From assembly GCA_028564675.1 (NCBI GenBank), contig JAOVVO010000394.1:1-64000 (forward strand): 64,000 nt of DNA. The letters run 5' to 3'. Made by a program: the position numbers and the translations under genes. Below, one piece after another: positions 26,271 to 37,363 of the stretch (positions are counted from its first letter, which is position 1; every line of letters starts with the position of its first letter). This DNA is from Onchocerca lupi (Eukaryota; Nematoda; Chromadorea; Rhabditida; Onchocercidae). The notes beneath the pieces are model-generated. The model saw only the letters and a program-made list of their open reading frames with translations, ran no database searches and was not told the origin of the DNA.

Positions 26271-27929
26271 ATGTGGTTGTCGCTGTTTCTGTTCGTGTAT
26301 AACGTTTGCAACGGTGTAGGCGCAATTGTCGTTGGACAGTGCTGTCGGAAGCGTGGCGTAACAGAAACGTGTACACGAATGCTATGTAATCCTCAGAATC
26401 CACCCAATGATTTCGATGTTTACAATATTTTTGAACGAAAATTGAACTGTCAACCGTATATGAATGCAATCTCGGAATGCCTAGCTGATGGCCGTGATCA
26501 TATTCATTGCTGTATGAGTGAAGCGAAGGATCGTGATGAAAATGCTTGTTTTGGTATGTGTCGTGGTGAAGGTATCGATGGTATTGCAGCCTGGGATAAG
26601 TATCAAACATGTTTAGCCATCAATTTGCATCCGATGTTTCGTTGCTTCGAACGTGGCTATTTGAATATTCCTACGTCACCACTATCGTTACATATCGTTT
26701 CTAAAAGCACGGATAGTGTTGTACTCTCCTGGTTACCACCAGCAGTTAATTCAAATCTCGCTGAATCCTATCAAGTTATCTGTAAAGAAGCTGATAGCGG
26801 TTTCATCGAAAAGACCATCAATACTCGAAGCTATAAAGTCACACTTACAAGTTTACGCGCTGATAGTAAATATTCGGTACATGTAGTTGCAGTAACTCGT
26901 GATGGACGCCATCGATCGTTACCTTCCGAGACAATCCATTTTTACACGGCTGGAGTGGCACCCAGAGTTATCGCATATCGTGAAACTGTTTCGATTCCGG
27001 GTGATGCATCTTCAGTGACAATTGCTTGCCGAATGGAAATGTCTGGTATCACCCACAAAAGTGCTCATTTTGAATGGAAGAAAATGCAGGAAAAAACGAG
27101 TCATTATGAAAAGGTTGGAGGAGACAAGTACAGTTTCATCAATTATATTTCATCCCATGAGCATCCTCGGCATTATGTTTCTGCTCTCCAAATCAGATTC
27201 CTAAAACCATCGGATTTCGGCACTTATCGTTGTACTGCAACCAACGATGTTGGTAGTTCCAGTGCCGATATTCGAGTGGTGCAGCGTATGCTAACCTCAG
27301 CAACGCCAATACCACCGGAACCACCATACATATGTTGTCAACGTTTGGGAATTCGATCACCATGTATTGCCGTCTGTGGTTCTGAATTCGGCAAGCATGC
27401 CTCTCTACGAGCCGAATCATTCATCAACAGTCACTGTGAAGACGAAATAAGCAAATTCCTTACTTGTACAACAGCAGGTGTTGATGAAGGTGCTTGTTGT
27501 TTACGAAAAAAGGTCCCTGGTATTTGTTTACCACTTTGCGATGGCTTTCAAATGAACAAATTGGATAGTATCCCACACGCATGCGCTGTACATACATTCT
27601 CTATTTTCCAATGTCGAATGGAAAATGCAGAAAGTCGACCAGCTACCGTATCTGGCTTAAAGGCTATTGCAGATTCGGATGGTGATCTATTATTACGCTG
27701 GGATTTAACACCACGCGCTGATATGTATCATGTCTATTGGAAGCGTAAATTTTCAACAACTTGGGAATTGAGTTCTGTTGGAACAACCAGTAAGCGTATT
27801 TATGGTAACGTTGCAAATGATATAGATGAAATTATCGTGGTAGCATCAAACAGTTTCGGTAATGCTCATCCAGTACGGTTAATTCATAGTGCTGATAAAT
27901 GGATCGCCTCCTACAATTTCCAGTTCTGA
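26271..27929 (+). CDS. Secreted DB-module / FN3 / Ig protein, intronless (C25G4.10-like)
   Basis: 552 residues in one exon. ATG 26271 is supported by an in-frame TAG at 26244-26246. Hydrophobic N-terminus (MWLSLFLFVYNVCNGVGAIV) fits a signal peptide; no later membrane span is evident, so secretion is inferred. Domains in order: cysteine-rich DB module about 24-122 (CCRKRGV, HCCMSEAKDRDENACFGMC); fibronectin type III about 128-218 (VLSWLPP, SYKVTLTSLRADSKYSVHVVA); Ig-like about 220-330 (TIACRMEM, YRCTATNDVG); second DB about 346-448 (ICCQRLGIRSPC, ACCLRKKVPGICLPLC); second FN3 about 452-545. DB modules are essentially nematode-specific (Pfam DB). The layout matches the C. elegans Ig-like and FN3 protein C25G4.10. 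Ligand and function are unknown. The absence of introns contrasts with the intron-rich neighbours. Confidence 0.88.
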   Translation: MWLSLFLFVYNVCNGVGAIVVGQCCRKRGVTETCTRMLCNPQNPPNDFDVYNIFERKLNCQPYMNAISECLADGRDHIHCCMSEAKDRDENACFGMCRGEGIDGIAAWDKYQTCLAINLHPMFRCFERGYLNIPTSPLSLHIVSKSTDSVVLSWLPPAVNSNLAESYQVICKEADSGFIEKTINTRSYKVTLTSLRADSKYSVHVVAVTRDGRHRSLPSETIHFYTAGVAPRVIAYRETVSIPGDASSVTIACRMEMSGITHKSAHFEWKKMQEKTSHYEKVGGDKYSFINYISSHEHPRHYVSALQIRFLKPSDFGTYRCTATNDVGSSSADIRVVQRMLTSATPIPPEPPYICCQRLGIRSPCIAVCGSEFGKHASLRAESFINSHCEDEISKFLTCTTAGVDEGACCLRKKVPGICLPLCDGFQMNKLDSIPHACAVHTFSIFQCRMENAESRPATVSGLKAIADSDGDLLLRWDLTPRADMYHVYWKRKFSTTWELSSVGTTSKRIYGNVANDIDEIIVVASNSFGNAHPVRLIHSADKWIASYNFQF

Positions 27930-30470
27930 TCTCAACGTCCAAAATTATCATTCATTTCCAAAAATTTGTTATGCTTTTGATGAATTGGAATTAAGTATGA
28001 TTAAATTTCATGTAATTGAAATTTCATAAAATATTTCCTATATTTAGAATCATTTTTATTCTTATCCTATTGAAATATTTATTTTCTTATCTTCACTACT
28101 TTTCTTTCCTTTTCTTGCAGCACTTGATAGTGTCGTAATTGATCTCGCATTTTTATATACTGATGCTTGCCTAAATGCAATATATGCAAGTGACAATAAG
28201 CTAATCTTAGCTGTAAAGCATTTCCCATTAAAAAATATGCAAGAAAAAGCGATAAGTAAGATATTTATAATTTTTCGCCATCTCTCTGTCTTTCTTATTC
28301 CATACAACATGTGAACCTCTCATAGTTTCAACATTTGACCTTCATCTGCAAAGATTATGGGTTGATATGAAAACAAAATGATAAACGTGGCGTAAATATT
28401 ACTTAACATATATATAATAAGAAGAATGACAAGCACATTTTTGCTCTTACTTATCAAGTTCAGCGGAATCAATCCAAAATATCCTACTACCAATTGAATC
28501 TTTTTTCTGGTAATTCAGATTATCTCCCGAATTTTCCAATTATCATTTTTACATTGTTTTCTTATAATGACAGCCTTTTCATGAGACATCAAAACAGCAT
28601 CGTCTAATAATCATTCCATTTATTCTAATACTTGGTTAAATTATGACTTTGATTATCAACATATGAGTTATCATTCCATCTTATGTTCCGATATTGCTTA
28701 ATCCATGCAAAGTTCCATGTCATAATAATGTAGTCATGCTGAATTTCAATGAAGAAATTCACTCAATTCTTTTCTATTTTTGATAATTAACAGAGAATGT
28801 ATTGTTGCTATTATCATTTCTGGTATGTACAGTGGTTTATAAATCGATATATATTTCGGTAGAAGATAATGCTTGTATTATGTGAATCGAAATGCGAAAT
28901 AAATCTTCATGTAATATACATTGCAAGTACTACAAAAGATATAAATGCAATTGCAAATTATTCAGCTCCATGCGTTTGTAAATTAATTGATGTTCGAAAT
29001 TTGAAGCATTTAATTTGAAATTAAAATTAGTAAACCTGTAGAGAACAACAATTGATTTCTTCATCTTCTTTCGTTCCAATGTTTATTTTCAAGCAATGTA
29101 AAAACTTGAACCTGATATTACGTATCTGATTACGTCTTTCAAAAATACATGATAATACATAAGTTTCGGATCAACATTAAATCATCGTCAAAAGAAACAT
29201 GATTTATTCCCGACACATATTGTTTATTTTCTTGAAAGTTAGGTTGCGGAAAAGTCCATGTCGGGGAAGTTGGTTTGTAGCACGAAAGAATCTCAAACTT
29301 GAATTCTGGTGCAGCGGCAGTAGTGCAATTGTCGAGAAATTTGCTAGTGACATAACCTCAAACTTGGGTAATTAAACTGCTTATCACGAAATTTTGACAA
29401 CACGAAAATGAACACGACTATTACAATATCAGTCAAATCAACAAAACAATTCTAATGATGATGCCAGAACCCAAAAGAAAGACAGACTAAAACAATCCTG
29501 ACTTATTAAACTGCCCTTGTGATTACAACCTTTAAAAATGACCTTAGAACTACTCTTATTTATAGAGAGAGGACAATGATGGAGTTTGATCTACAAGAAA
29601 GCGCCATTATTAGCAATTAGATCGCGCCAATAAAGACGCGTGACCTAGACTATAATATTTAAATTATTGATAGCACATCAAAATAATTCAAAACGACAAA
29701 AATGATTGAATTATACAATTGATTTTACGAAGTTTCTCGGAATTTCCGACACTTCAATCATGCCAACATATTTGAGATTTCTACCATCCTGTCCCTTTTA
29801 TACAACGAATGCATAAGCGTGCTTTACTTTTCCATAAGTTAAGGATGAAATTCGCTTGACTGTTTATTCGTAATATTCAAAAAAGAAAAAAAGAATAATT
29901 TAATTTCACTCAATTTCATTAAATTTTCTCATTTATATCAAACGAATCACTTCGACTAATAAATAATTCTTTCAATTATAGTAATCTACCGAAATAGTAC
30001 GAATCATTATGACTTGTGATAGGAAAGCTATAATAAATCAAAATCAATTGCATTTGATCGGATGATCATGCGAAAATTTGTAAAAATGCGCGAAAAACTG
30101 GTGTGTTGGGTAGATTGAGAGCATTCGAGAATTTATATACTAGACTGAGAATAATGGTCGATTTAAGCATATCGGATACAGCTGGGGTTTATTGTGCGAT
30201 GTTGGAAGTGAGGGAGGCGGTGATGGTAAAAGATTAACAATGGTGAAGGGACTGATTGGTAGTGATTATACGCGGGTTTGACTAGTTAGCACGCGAGATT
30301 GTGTTAACTGCGCATAATCGATATATGTTTACGTGTTCAATGAAATATATTCACGCAATGTGCAATAAATGTGATCACTTATAAAAAATTTTGTGCCATC
30401 AAAATTTTAAGCGCAATATTTTTCAATTCCACAATCTGGATGCAAAAGTTATAAATGCGCATTTAAAAGT
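27930..30470. other. Intergenic interval, no gene seen
   Basis: AT-rich DNA with the 3' region of the DB/FN3/Ig gene. Short open frames lack any recognisable composition or family signal. I see no RNA gene. Confidence 0.55.
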
Positions 30471-30482
30471 CGGTCACGTGCT

Positions 30483-32276
30483 ATGAGATTTCTAAAAAAA
30501 AAAAGACATCTATGTCAACCATCCAGGACTTTTCAGGCAGCGATGGTAAGCATATTTTTGGGCCGAAAGAGCCAGTTTGGGCTGGAGTTGCCGAACATGC
30601 CGGATTTGGTAAGTTTCTATGAGATTACCCGAAGTAGCTCAGGCTATTGTTTGTCTACTACATGCGTAAGGTAAAAGTTTTTGTTTTGTTGTCATGCCGG
30701 ATAAAAACTTTGGAAGAGTTGAAGCTCTGAAAATTTCTGCATTTGACTTTCTATGCTTGATATTAACCAATCAGTTATAAATTTTGTTAGTCATTTCCTC
30801 TATAAATTTTGGTGGCTCTTGAAATTTGTGAATTATTTGACCAATTATGGTAATGGTAACTTTTAACATGGCGATATGGCAGCGGAAGATTACTGGTGGA
30901 CTCGTCGAGATAGCGACAACCATGAAGAAGTAGAAGACCAGCTAGTCAGCTGATGACGAAGATAACGAAGCACTTTTAAGCGAGGAGAATGAAGAATAGC
31001 CATCCTCACGCAGAGATTCAAACCGGTTCCGGATCCATGATGAGGAGAAAAAAGAAACAGAAAAGATGCCGGTATCACAAGTGCTGTCAACAGCACCAGT
31101 AGCCAGTGAAGAGCTTGGGGAGGCACAGCCGGTATATCGCGAGTTGCTGCTACGAATTCAGTTATCATTTTTTTTGCACATTTAAGTACGTATTTTTTTG
31201 TTAGTGCAGAAAAAATGCTTGGATTCTGATGCAATATTTTGCTAAATTCTATATCAGATTCTTCATTTCAGTCATGTAGAATACTATTCCAAAATCTGTT
31301 GAGATTTGAGTTTTGTAGGCGATCGTGAATCATAATGATGCTGACACCGGCGATGCTGACACAAAACCGGAGAGTTAGGAGGCCTTCATCTTGCTCTATA
31401 TTCAAAGGCCTTCCGGACGAATTTGAAGACCATTTGCAGGCACCGGAAGTGGAATCTTACACAGCTGTACGAAATGTGGACGAGTTGATGTGTATTTCTC
31501 AGTTGGTATCTATTTCTTCATTCAACATGCAGAAGATCTATATTCTAAGCATTTTCCATGAAAAATTTCTGCCAATATCTGCAAATATGAAAAGGATAGT
31601 TGCAGCTTCTTTTTCAACTATTCAAAACTCATCGAATTCTAAATAGAATATTCATTCATTATCTTACTTTACTTTAATCATGTGTCCGGCTCCGATAGCA
31701 GCTTCAGCTCGGTGAAAGGATAGCGTTTGCATGCCGCGCAGTGCTCGTAAAAACGGTAGGGATTTAAAGAATTTTCGGAATTTTTTCTTAATTAGTAACC
31801 TTTTTCATTTGCTTATACATACATATATTTTTTTTAACTTCTTTTTCAGCATATAACTCTGGTTGCTATTTTCAGATTTTTATCTACGGTGTTGCCGTTA
31901 TATCCGCATGCCGCCACAATACGAAGCGGCACACCGTTTGGCAGCAATGGAACAACATGACCTCGAATGTTCGAATGAGTGCGAATGCACGAGCTATGCA
32001 AATAACATCCCGTTAAAAAGAGACATTTGTCGTTATTAGACCATCGTGAAGTGAGATTATGTGTTTATGTAAAAGGTCGCTGTTTCAAATACTGTGATTT
32101 TCCAGAATATAATACTTGAAACCACAATGAATTTCTAACTTCGTGTTTTTTTCAGTATCATATAAGAGCAGATCACAGCGATGCCGCTAACGCCTTGCCA
32201 CTCCTCACCAGCCTCTTGATTCTGCTCGTGCATGACCAAATCCGTCCATCTTTAGCGAAGTTAGTAAAATTTTGAA
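30483..32276 (+). pseudogene. Unrecognised coding-like fragments, possible decayed multi-exon gene
   Basis: Several plus-strand segments read as protein-like sequence but do not join into one open frame. About 30885-31165: acidic, containing EDYWWTRRDSDNHEEVEDQ, then SEENEE and VASEELGEAQPVYRELL, with a frameshift and a stop. 31335-31500: FKGLPDEFEDHLQAPEVESY. About 31880-32035: MPPQYEAAHRLAAMEQHD. About 32157-32270: preceded by TTTTTTCAG, reading ADHSDAANALPLLTSLLILL and ending in a stop. The base composition is richer in G+C than the flanks. I do not recognise the family. It could be a host pseudogene, a real gene with unusual exons, or the remnant of a transposon. Confidence 0.3.
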
Positions 32277-32859
32277 GAAAATGGAAAAATAGAAGTAAAA
32301 AAGTAGTAGAAAAAAAAACAGAAAAATGAAGGAAAAGTACAGAAACAAAAAAGACGAAAAGATATGAAAAATTTCACAAAAAAAAAACTAAAAAATTGAA
32401 AATTTTTTTTAATTTTTTTGATTCATGAAGCAGTTAAATTTTGGAGGAGTTCAGGAGGGATAGAATGCAAATAACTTTAAATTAATTTTTAGTATGCTAA
32501 ATAAGACAAAAGAAGTATTGGAAATTTTTGGTAAGAGTCTCAGCTCGAAAAATTGTTTCCATATTGTTTAAAGCTTAGATTGTAGTCTTCTCCAGAATTT
32601 AACTGTTTTTGTTCAGCTAATATTTTGTTTGACTGTTTGTTTTTTGATTAATAACTTTTTGAGTTTTCTAATATACGTAATTTATATTTTATTTGCTTAT
32701 AATTGTGAATGATTTCCGCTTATTATTGCTGGTATTTCCTTTTTTTTTTTTTTTGTATTTTTGAATTTTCTCCGAAAGTTTTTACCTATTGCTTTGAAAT
32801 TTTGACAGAACGTTATACTGGAATATGCGCATACTTTACCGAGCGCACTGAGCATTGCA

Positions 32860-33060
32860 TACTGAAGGCCACGTCCACTTTGCAGAAAACAAGCGTCATT
32901 AATAGATTTTTATCCGCTCACTTACTTTTATTTGTCACAGATGTGACAGGTAAAAATAAAATAGGTAAATCTATATAAAACGTACTTATTAGAATGCAAC
33001 GTTATGTCAAAATTTCAAATCAGTGGGTAAAAACTTGGAACGTCGTGTCAAAATGAACAA
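32860..33060. repeat. Interspersed repeat copy A
   Basis: Contains GCTCACTTACTTTTATTTGTCACAGATGTGAC, TCTATATAAA and GAATGCAACGTTATGTCAAAA. These match the DNA flanking the BEL/Pao insertion (33266-33410 plus 41995-42100). Repeat class unknown; edges approximate. Confidence 0.65.
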
Positions 33061-33265
33061 CGAAATTTATGACAAAGAGGCAATCCAAATCACGATCTAA
33101 TATTAGAAGTCAAAAGGTAATCCACAAATTGCTTGAACGAAATATTTTATTATACACTATCATGACCTCAACATTTCTGCGACGCAACCACATGCTTCAC
33201 AAATCAAAAAATAAGCGAACTACATTCCTCAAAAAACAAATGAAAAAACTTAAATTACGCGCCTA

Positions 33266-33405
33266 ATCTATTTAAAAACACGCGCCTATTCGAATGAAAC
33301 GTTGTGCGAAAATTTCAGATCGGTGATAACTTGAAATGTTGCAGGAAGTCAATGCAGAAAGTGGGCGGAGTCAAAGAAATTCAGTCTGCTCACCTACTTT
33401 TAGCT
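33266..33405. repeat. Interspersed repeat copy B, interrupted by the retrotransposon
   Basis: Shares AAAACACGCGCCTATTCGAATG, AAAATTTCAGATCGGTG and TCTGCTCACCTACTTTTAGC with copy A and with 42000-42100. The BEL/Pao element is inserted in it at GTCAC; the right half continues at 41995. Confidence 0.65.
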
Positions 33406-33410
33406 GTCAC
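33406..33410. repeat. Target-site duplication, left (GTCAC)
   Basis: GTCAC directly precedes the left LTR and is repeated at 41995-41999 directly after the right LTR. A 5-bp duplication suits BEL/Pao integrases. Confidence 0.85.
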
Positions 33411-34028
33411 TGTCGAAAATTGTCTGGATTTTTATTCAAATGGGGCTTGATGTAGTTGTTTGAGTTAGTGTAGGACGATTGTTGTCGTGATTATATAAGA
33501 AACACTTTATTTTAAACTTGGGTGATTAAACCTTATAATAATAATCACGAAATTATTGTAGCTCGAATAATAAAAATGTAAAATAAAATATGAAAAAATG
33601 GGAGCAAGGAAGAAGTTGTGATGAATGAAGAAGAGTGAGGATCTGTGAGCGATATAGCAAGCTTATATTTAGTCAGAAGTGGGAGTGATTAAACAGAATA
33701 CAAAAAAGAATTACAATTTTCTTAAGCTATTAGAATAGTTGCATGGGAAAACAGATGTGCATGATTAGACATGCTAAATGATTATAAATTAGATAATAGA
33801 TTCATCTCTCAATATGGGAAAATGTTGAAATTTCGCATAATGAGATAAATCCTTTATCTAGAAGATTTTTTTTATGAAACAATTTTACCAGATGTTCCAA
33901 GTACAAATATAGCAGATGTTAAAGATTTCAGTTTGAAGGAATTTACATGTGAATTTGGTAACTATACAATAAAAGTGTTTTTTTTTTTTTTGTAGTAGTA
34001 ATTTGAGATAGATTCGGATTTTCCGACA
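33411..34028 (-). repeat. BEL/Pao 3' LTR (left copy, 618 bp)
   Basis: Aligns with 41308-41994. It lacks about 70 bp of GAATGAAGAA-type repeat present in the other LTR near 41536-41607, and carries a longer T run near 33978-33991. Confidence 0.92.
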
Positions 34029-34047
34029 CTCCCCGACCGAAGAGAAA

Positions 34048-34067
34048 TCCCCCTCCCCCTTTTTTTT
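34048..34067 (-). other. Polypurine tract of the retrotransposon
   Basis: On the minus strand this is a 20-nt A/G run (AAAAAAAGGGGGAGGGGGA) about 20 nt inside the 3' LTR, the position expected for plus-strand priming. The interval to the LTR holds a second G-rich stretch. Confidence 0.6.
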
Positions 34068-34233
34068 ATAGAAGGAGGACTTGAGGTTCGTAAGAAAAGT
34101 GGCTTGTTTATTAATATTTTTTGAATTTGTCTTGTCTATTAAAGGAGTTTGTAATAAATTCATAGGAAATAGTAACAATTTCTCTTCGATGAGGGTTTCA
34201 AAACAATACGAACAAAATATAGATTTAATCAGA

Positions 34234-34701
34234 TCAAGCTTCAGTTTTTTTTTTTGTCTGTTGGGGAATTTTTGACACAATTGATATCGCTACGACACTT
34301 GTGCCAAGAATGATAAATCTCCAATATTTGGTAATTTCTGAAAGTTCACTTTCAATGAATTCTGTAGCCTTACCAATTTTATTCGCCATTTGTTCTGCTA
34401 ATTCTTCTCCTTGTTGACCAATTTGTTGCCAAAGAGTGTTTGTTTCTTGCTGGTGATATATCGAATTAATTATTTCGTGCTTGTGGGCTAATATTTCTAA
34501 TTCTGCATTGATTTTTTCGATTTCAAATTTACTGATTATTCCTCCTTCCAAATTAAAGACCTTTGTTTTGATTTCGTCTGATTGACAAGGTGCGATCAGC
34601 AGCTTTTCTTCAACTTTCTTAGTCATGACATCGTTCCTTTGTAACAATAATTCAACCGCCGTTGTTGGATCAATACGGAGCAACCATCTAGTTAATGACA
34701 A
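34234..34701 (-). pseudogene. Envelope-like C-terminal part (helical region and membrane anchor)
   Basis: About 155 codons, open from a non-ATG codon. It overlaps the end of the upstream envelope-like frame by about 10 bp in another frame, so a frameshift separates the two. A long charged helical stretch (about residues 45-120) precedes one hydrophobic span (about 127-146, FIILGTSVVAISIV) and a short lysine-rich tail, the layout of a membrane-anchored fusion subunit. Family identity is not clear from sequence. Confidence 0.6.
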
Positions 34702-35999
34702 TAGGTTATTCCGATTTTGACAGCTTCTTTCGTGTATTTTTTAAGTCGTTTTTGAAATTCTTGCTGTAAAGTATCGAAAACGTATTGGAATTTTGTGTTT
34801 TCTGGGTCGGACGTTTCCTTTGAATTAATTTCCATCATCAGTAATTGGTGTCTTAAAGGACTATTTAAGTTTGTGTCTTCTTTGCGAATTTTGACAACAT
34901 TCTTGTCATTTCCAACATCCATATCAATAATAAAGTCTCCTTTCATCAAATTTGGTTTGACGAATCCACATTTTGATATGTTGATCGTTTTATTTCTCAT
35001 CTCGAACGTAAATGAAGTTTGCAACTCATCTATTATGAGATGATTTCCATATCTCAGTGCATTAAAATTTCCGATTCGTCTGTATAGGCAGCGTTCTGTG
35101 GCCTCCGTGCCATTCCATAAGATAATGCTGGTATTGGTAACACATTTCCCCTTCTGAGTTTCACATTTCTCAGTGTTATCGAGATTAGACATTGGACTCC
35201 TTCCATCATATAGAAATATTTCTCCTTTTGTCAGCACAAAGTTTGTTGTTGACTGACATTTAGTCCCTAGCCATCCATAAGAATATTGCATGTTATTACT
35301 TGTTGTCCACTTGTCTGGAGAAAGTTGATTTAGACCGTTTATTTCCTTCTGATCATTCGAGTTTCTGCAGAATTCCGATGATGTTGCGGAAGTGGTCGTT
35401 AGATCGGAAACTACGGCCAATGACAATCTAAGGAATGCATTGGTGCATATAGTTCGAGTGATATTACTACAACTTAGGGCAGGTATGCGTATGTGAGTTC
35501 TAGTGTACAATGTAGCTTTAATTGATGTGACATTTCGATTCATGATTTCATTGCAGTTCCATCTTTCAGGAATGTTAAATGGTATTCCAGATATCCACTG
35601 ACAATTTTTCTTCGCTGTAGCTTGTGTTAACATGATGGAAACCGTTGTTATCAGTAATAAATTCCTTAGTATAGCGCTCACTTTGGTTTTTCTTCTTATT
35701 GAAGTTTGTTGTTGAGTTGTGATACTCCTGGGTTTTTCTGCTAATGAATTTTCTCGTTCTCTTTCTTCTCTTAGGTGTTGGGTTTGTTGTTTTCGTGTAG
35801 CGCTTCTTGTTCGCTTTGCTATTAATTCCTCTTCTTCGATTTGATCTTGAAGTGGTATTGTTGAGTCCTCGCGTTGATATATTTCGAGAGGATATAACAT
35901 GTTGACTGGACGATTTAAAACTTTCCCACTGGGTAATTTTATTTGGACACTTTTGACCTTTCCATCAGCGCTTTCGTTAAGTTCTTCAATTTTTGCCAT
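34692..35999 (-). pseudogene. DUF5641 (end of pol) joined to envelope-like ectodomain
   Basis: 435 codons. Residues 1-45 match the domain that ends BEL/Pao polyproteins (AKIEELNESADGKVKSVQIK, RPVNMLYPLE). A basic linker follows, then a hydrophobic segment at about 108-127 that could act as an internal signal sequence. The remaining 300 residues have about a dozen cysteines and several N-glycosylation motifs (NVTS, NITR, NTSI, NGTE, NKTI, NISK), as expected for a surface glycoprotein. The reading frame ends just before the membrane-anchor part (34234-34701). The origin of the glycoprotein is unresolved. Confidence 0.65.
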
Positions 36000-36124
36000 T
36001 TTTCCATGTACCTCGCGGTGCTTCTGCTTCTTTCACTAACACAATTTCCCCTTTAGAAGGAATTCTCAATTCAACACTTCTAGGCGATATTTATGTTCTA
36101 TTTGCGTCCGTTCCCTTAAGCTAG

Positions 36125-36882
36125 TTAAATATTCTTCTTCCAAATTTCCCAAAACGTGTCAAGAATTTTCAATGTATTAGACCAGTGCCTGATAAGCCTT
36201 TCTTGAGTGTTTAGCCTGTAGGAAGTGAATTCGTCCTCGTCCATCTCATCTTTAATTGGTATTGATAGAGAAGCTTCAGGGGAGATAAAATCTATTGGAC
36301 GAATAATTACAGAATCATCAAAGTTTACATAGGTTAATGGACGAGTATTCAATATGCCTTCTATCTCTACCATTAAAGTTATTAAATCTGCTTCATTTAA
36401 CAATTTCCTTCCTACAGCTCTTCTTAAAGCTCTTTTTGTTAACCCAATTATCCTTTCATAAATTCCTCCGCTCCAAGGAGCCTTTGGAATTATGTTCTTC
36501 CACTTCATTCCTCCCTTTGTTAGGAATTCTTTCACTTGCATTTCTTGGTCCATCAAAGTTTCAAAACCAATTGAAATTGACTAGCGTTATCACTTAATAT
36601 CAATTCAGGATAACCACGTCGAGCTACGAATCTTCTAAGAATATTCAGGAAACTTGCAGCAGATAAATCGTCTGCCATTTCTAAATGTACGGCTCTTGTT
36701 GTGAAACAGGTGAATAAGTCGATCCATCTTTTTGATAATCCAGTTTCGGTTTTGACCGATATGGGGCCTAAGTAGTCTAGACCTACTCGAGCGAATGCTC
36801 GAGAACGTGTCACTCGAGATTCCGGATATTTTGGCATAGTGGGTAATTTGAATGGTTTCGCCATCCACCGTTTGCAGCCCAT
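36125..36882 (-). pseudogene. BEL/Pao integrase core, frameshifted
   Basis: Two overlapping open segments (36882-36553 and 36556-36125) carry the catalytic triad. The first Asp is in GLDYLGPI, the second in LILSDNASQF, and the Glu in PKAPWSGGIYERIIG. A break near 36555 separates the second Asp from the Glu, so the copy cannot encode one intact integrase. C-terminally it ends in DTFWEIWKKNI and then runs with further breaks toward the DUF5641 segment at 35999. Confidence 0.8.
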
Positions 36883-36885
36883 GCA

Positions 36886-37300
36886 CTTATTTAAACTTCA
36901 GCTCTTCCTTTTGGTATCCAGAATGGTTTTCTTAATCTAGAAATTGTGTGAGCGACACCGGCTTGGTACATTTCTTCATGTTTTTCTTGTATGATGAGTT
37001 CGGTTATGCGATTATGTCTGGGAAGATATACTGGATATAAGTTGAAGTCATCCAATTCTGAACTCTCTAATCGGGTTTTGATTCTTCATAATCCTCCCAT
37101 TTGAAATAAATTCCATTTCGTTATTTCTTCTACTGATGTTCCTTCGGATTACGCTTGTTTGATCAATATTCCCCAAGCAAATTCATAATCTTCTAACGTG
37201 ATTCGGTTTTTTATTGTTGTTACTTGTAGCTAGGGAAATTTTTCTTTAGATGTTGGTTTTAAAAATTTCAAAGCCCATGCAATAGTTCTTACTAACCTTG
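36886..37300 (-). pseudogene. Integrase zinc-binding region (H2C2), broken
   Basis: A minus-strand segment reads HNRITELIIQEKHEEMYQAG, HTISRLRKPFWIPKG and then, after a one-base shift near 36890, CMGCKRW. This is the His-His-Cys-Cys domain preceding BEL/Pao integrase cores. Upstream frames contain additional stops around 37090. Confidence 0.65.
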
Positions 37301-37363
37301 ATAATTTGCTGAATCGACTTGCATCCATTAATTTAATATTTGTTTTATTGATGTTTTGTCGGG

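Noticed and set aside
26194..26610. 138-codon minus-strand frame rich in His and Tyr
   Set aside because: Antisense shadow of the DB/FN3/Ig coding exon, which has domain support on the plus strand.
33885..34280. 131-codon minus-strand frame crossing the left LTR
   Set aside because: It spans the LTR and the polypurine tract and has no homology; a by-product of the AT-rich LTR.
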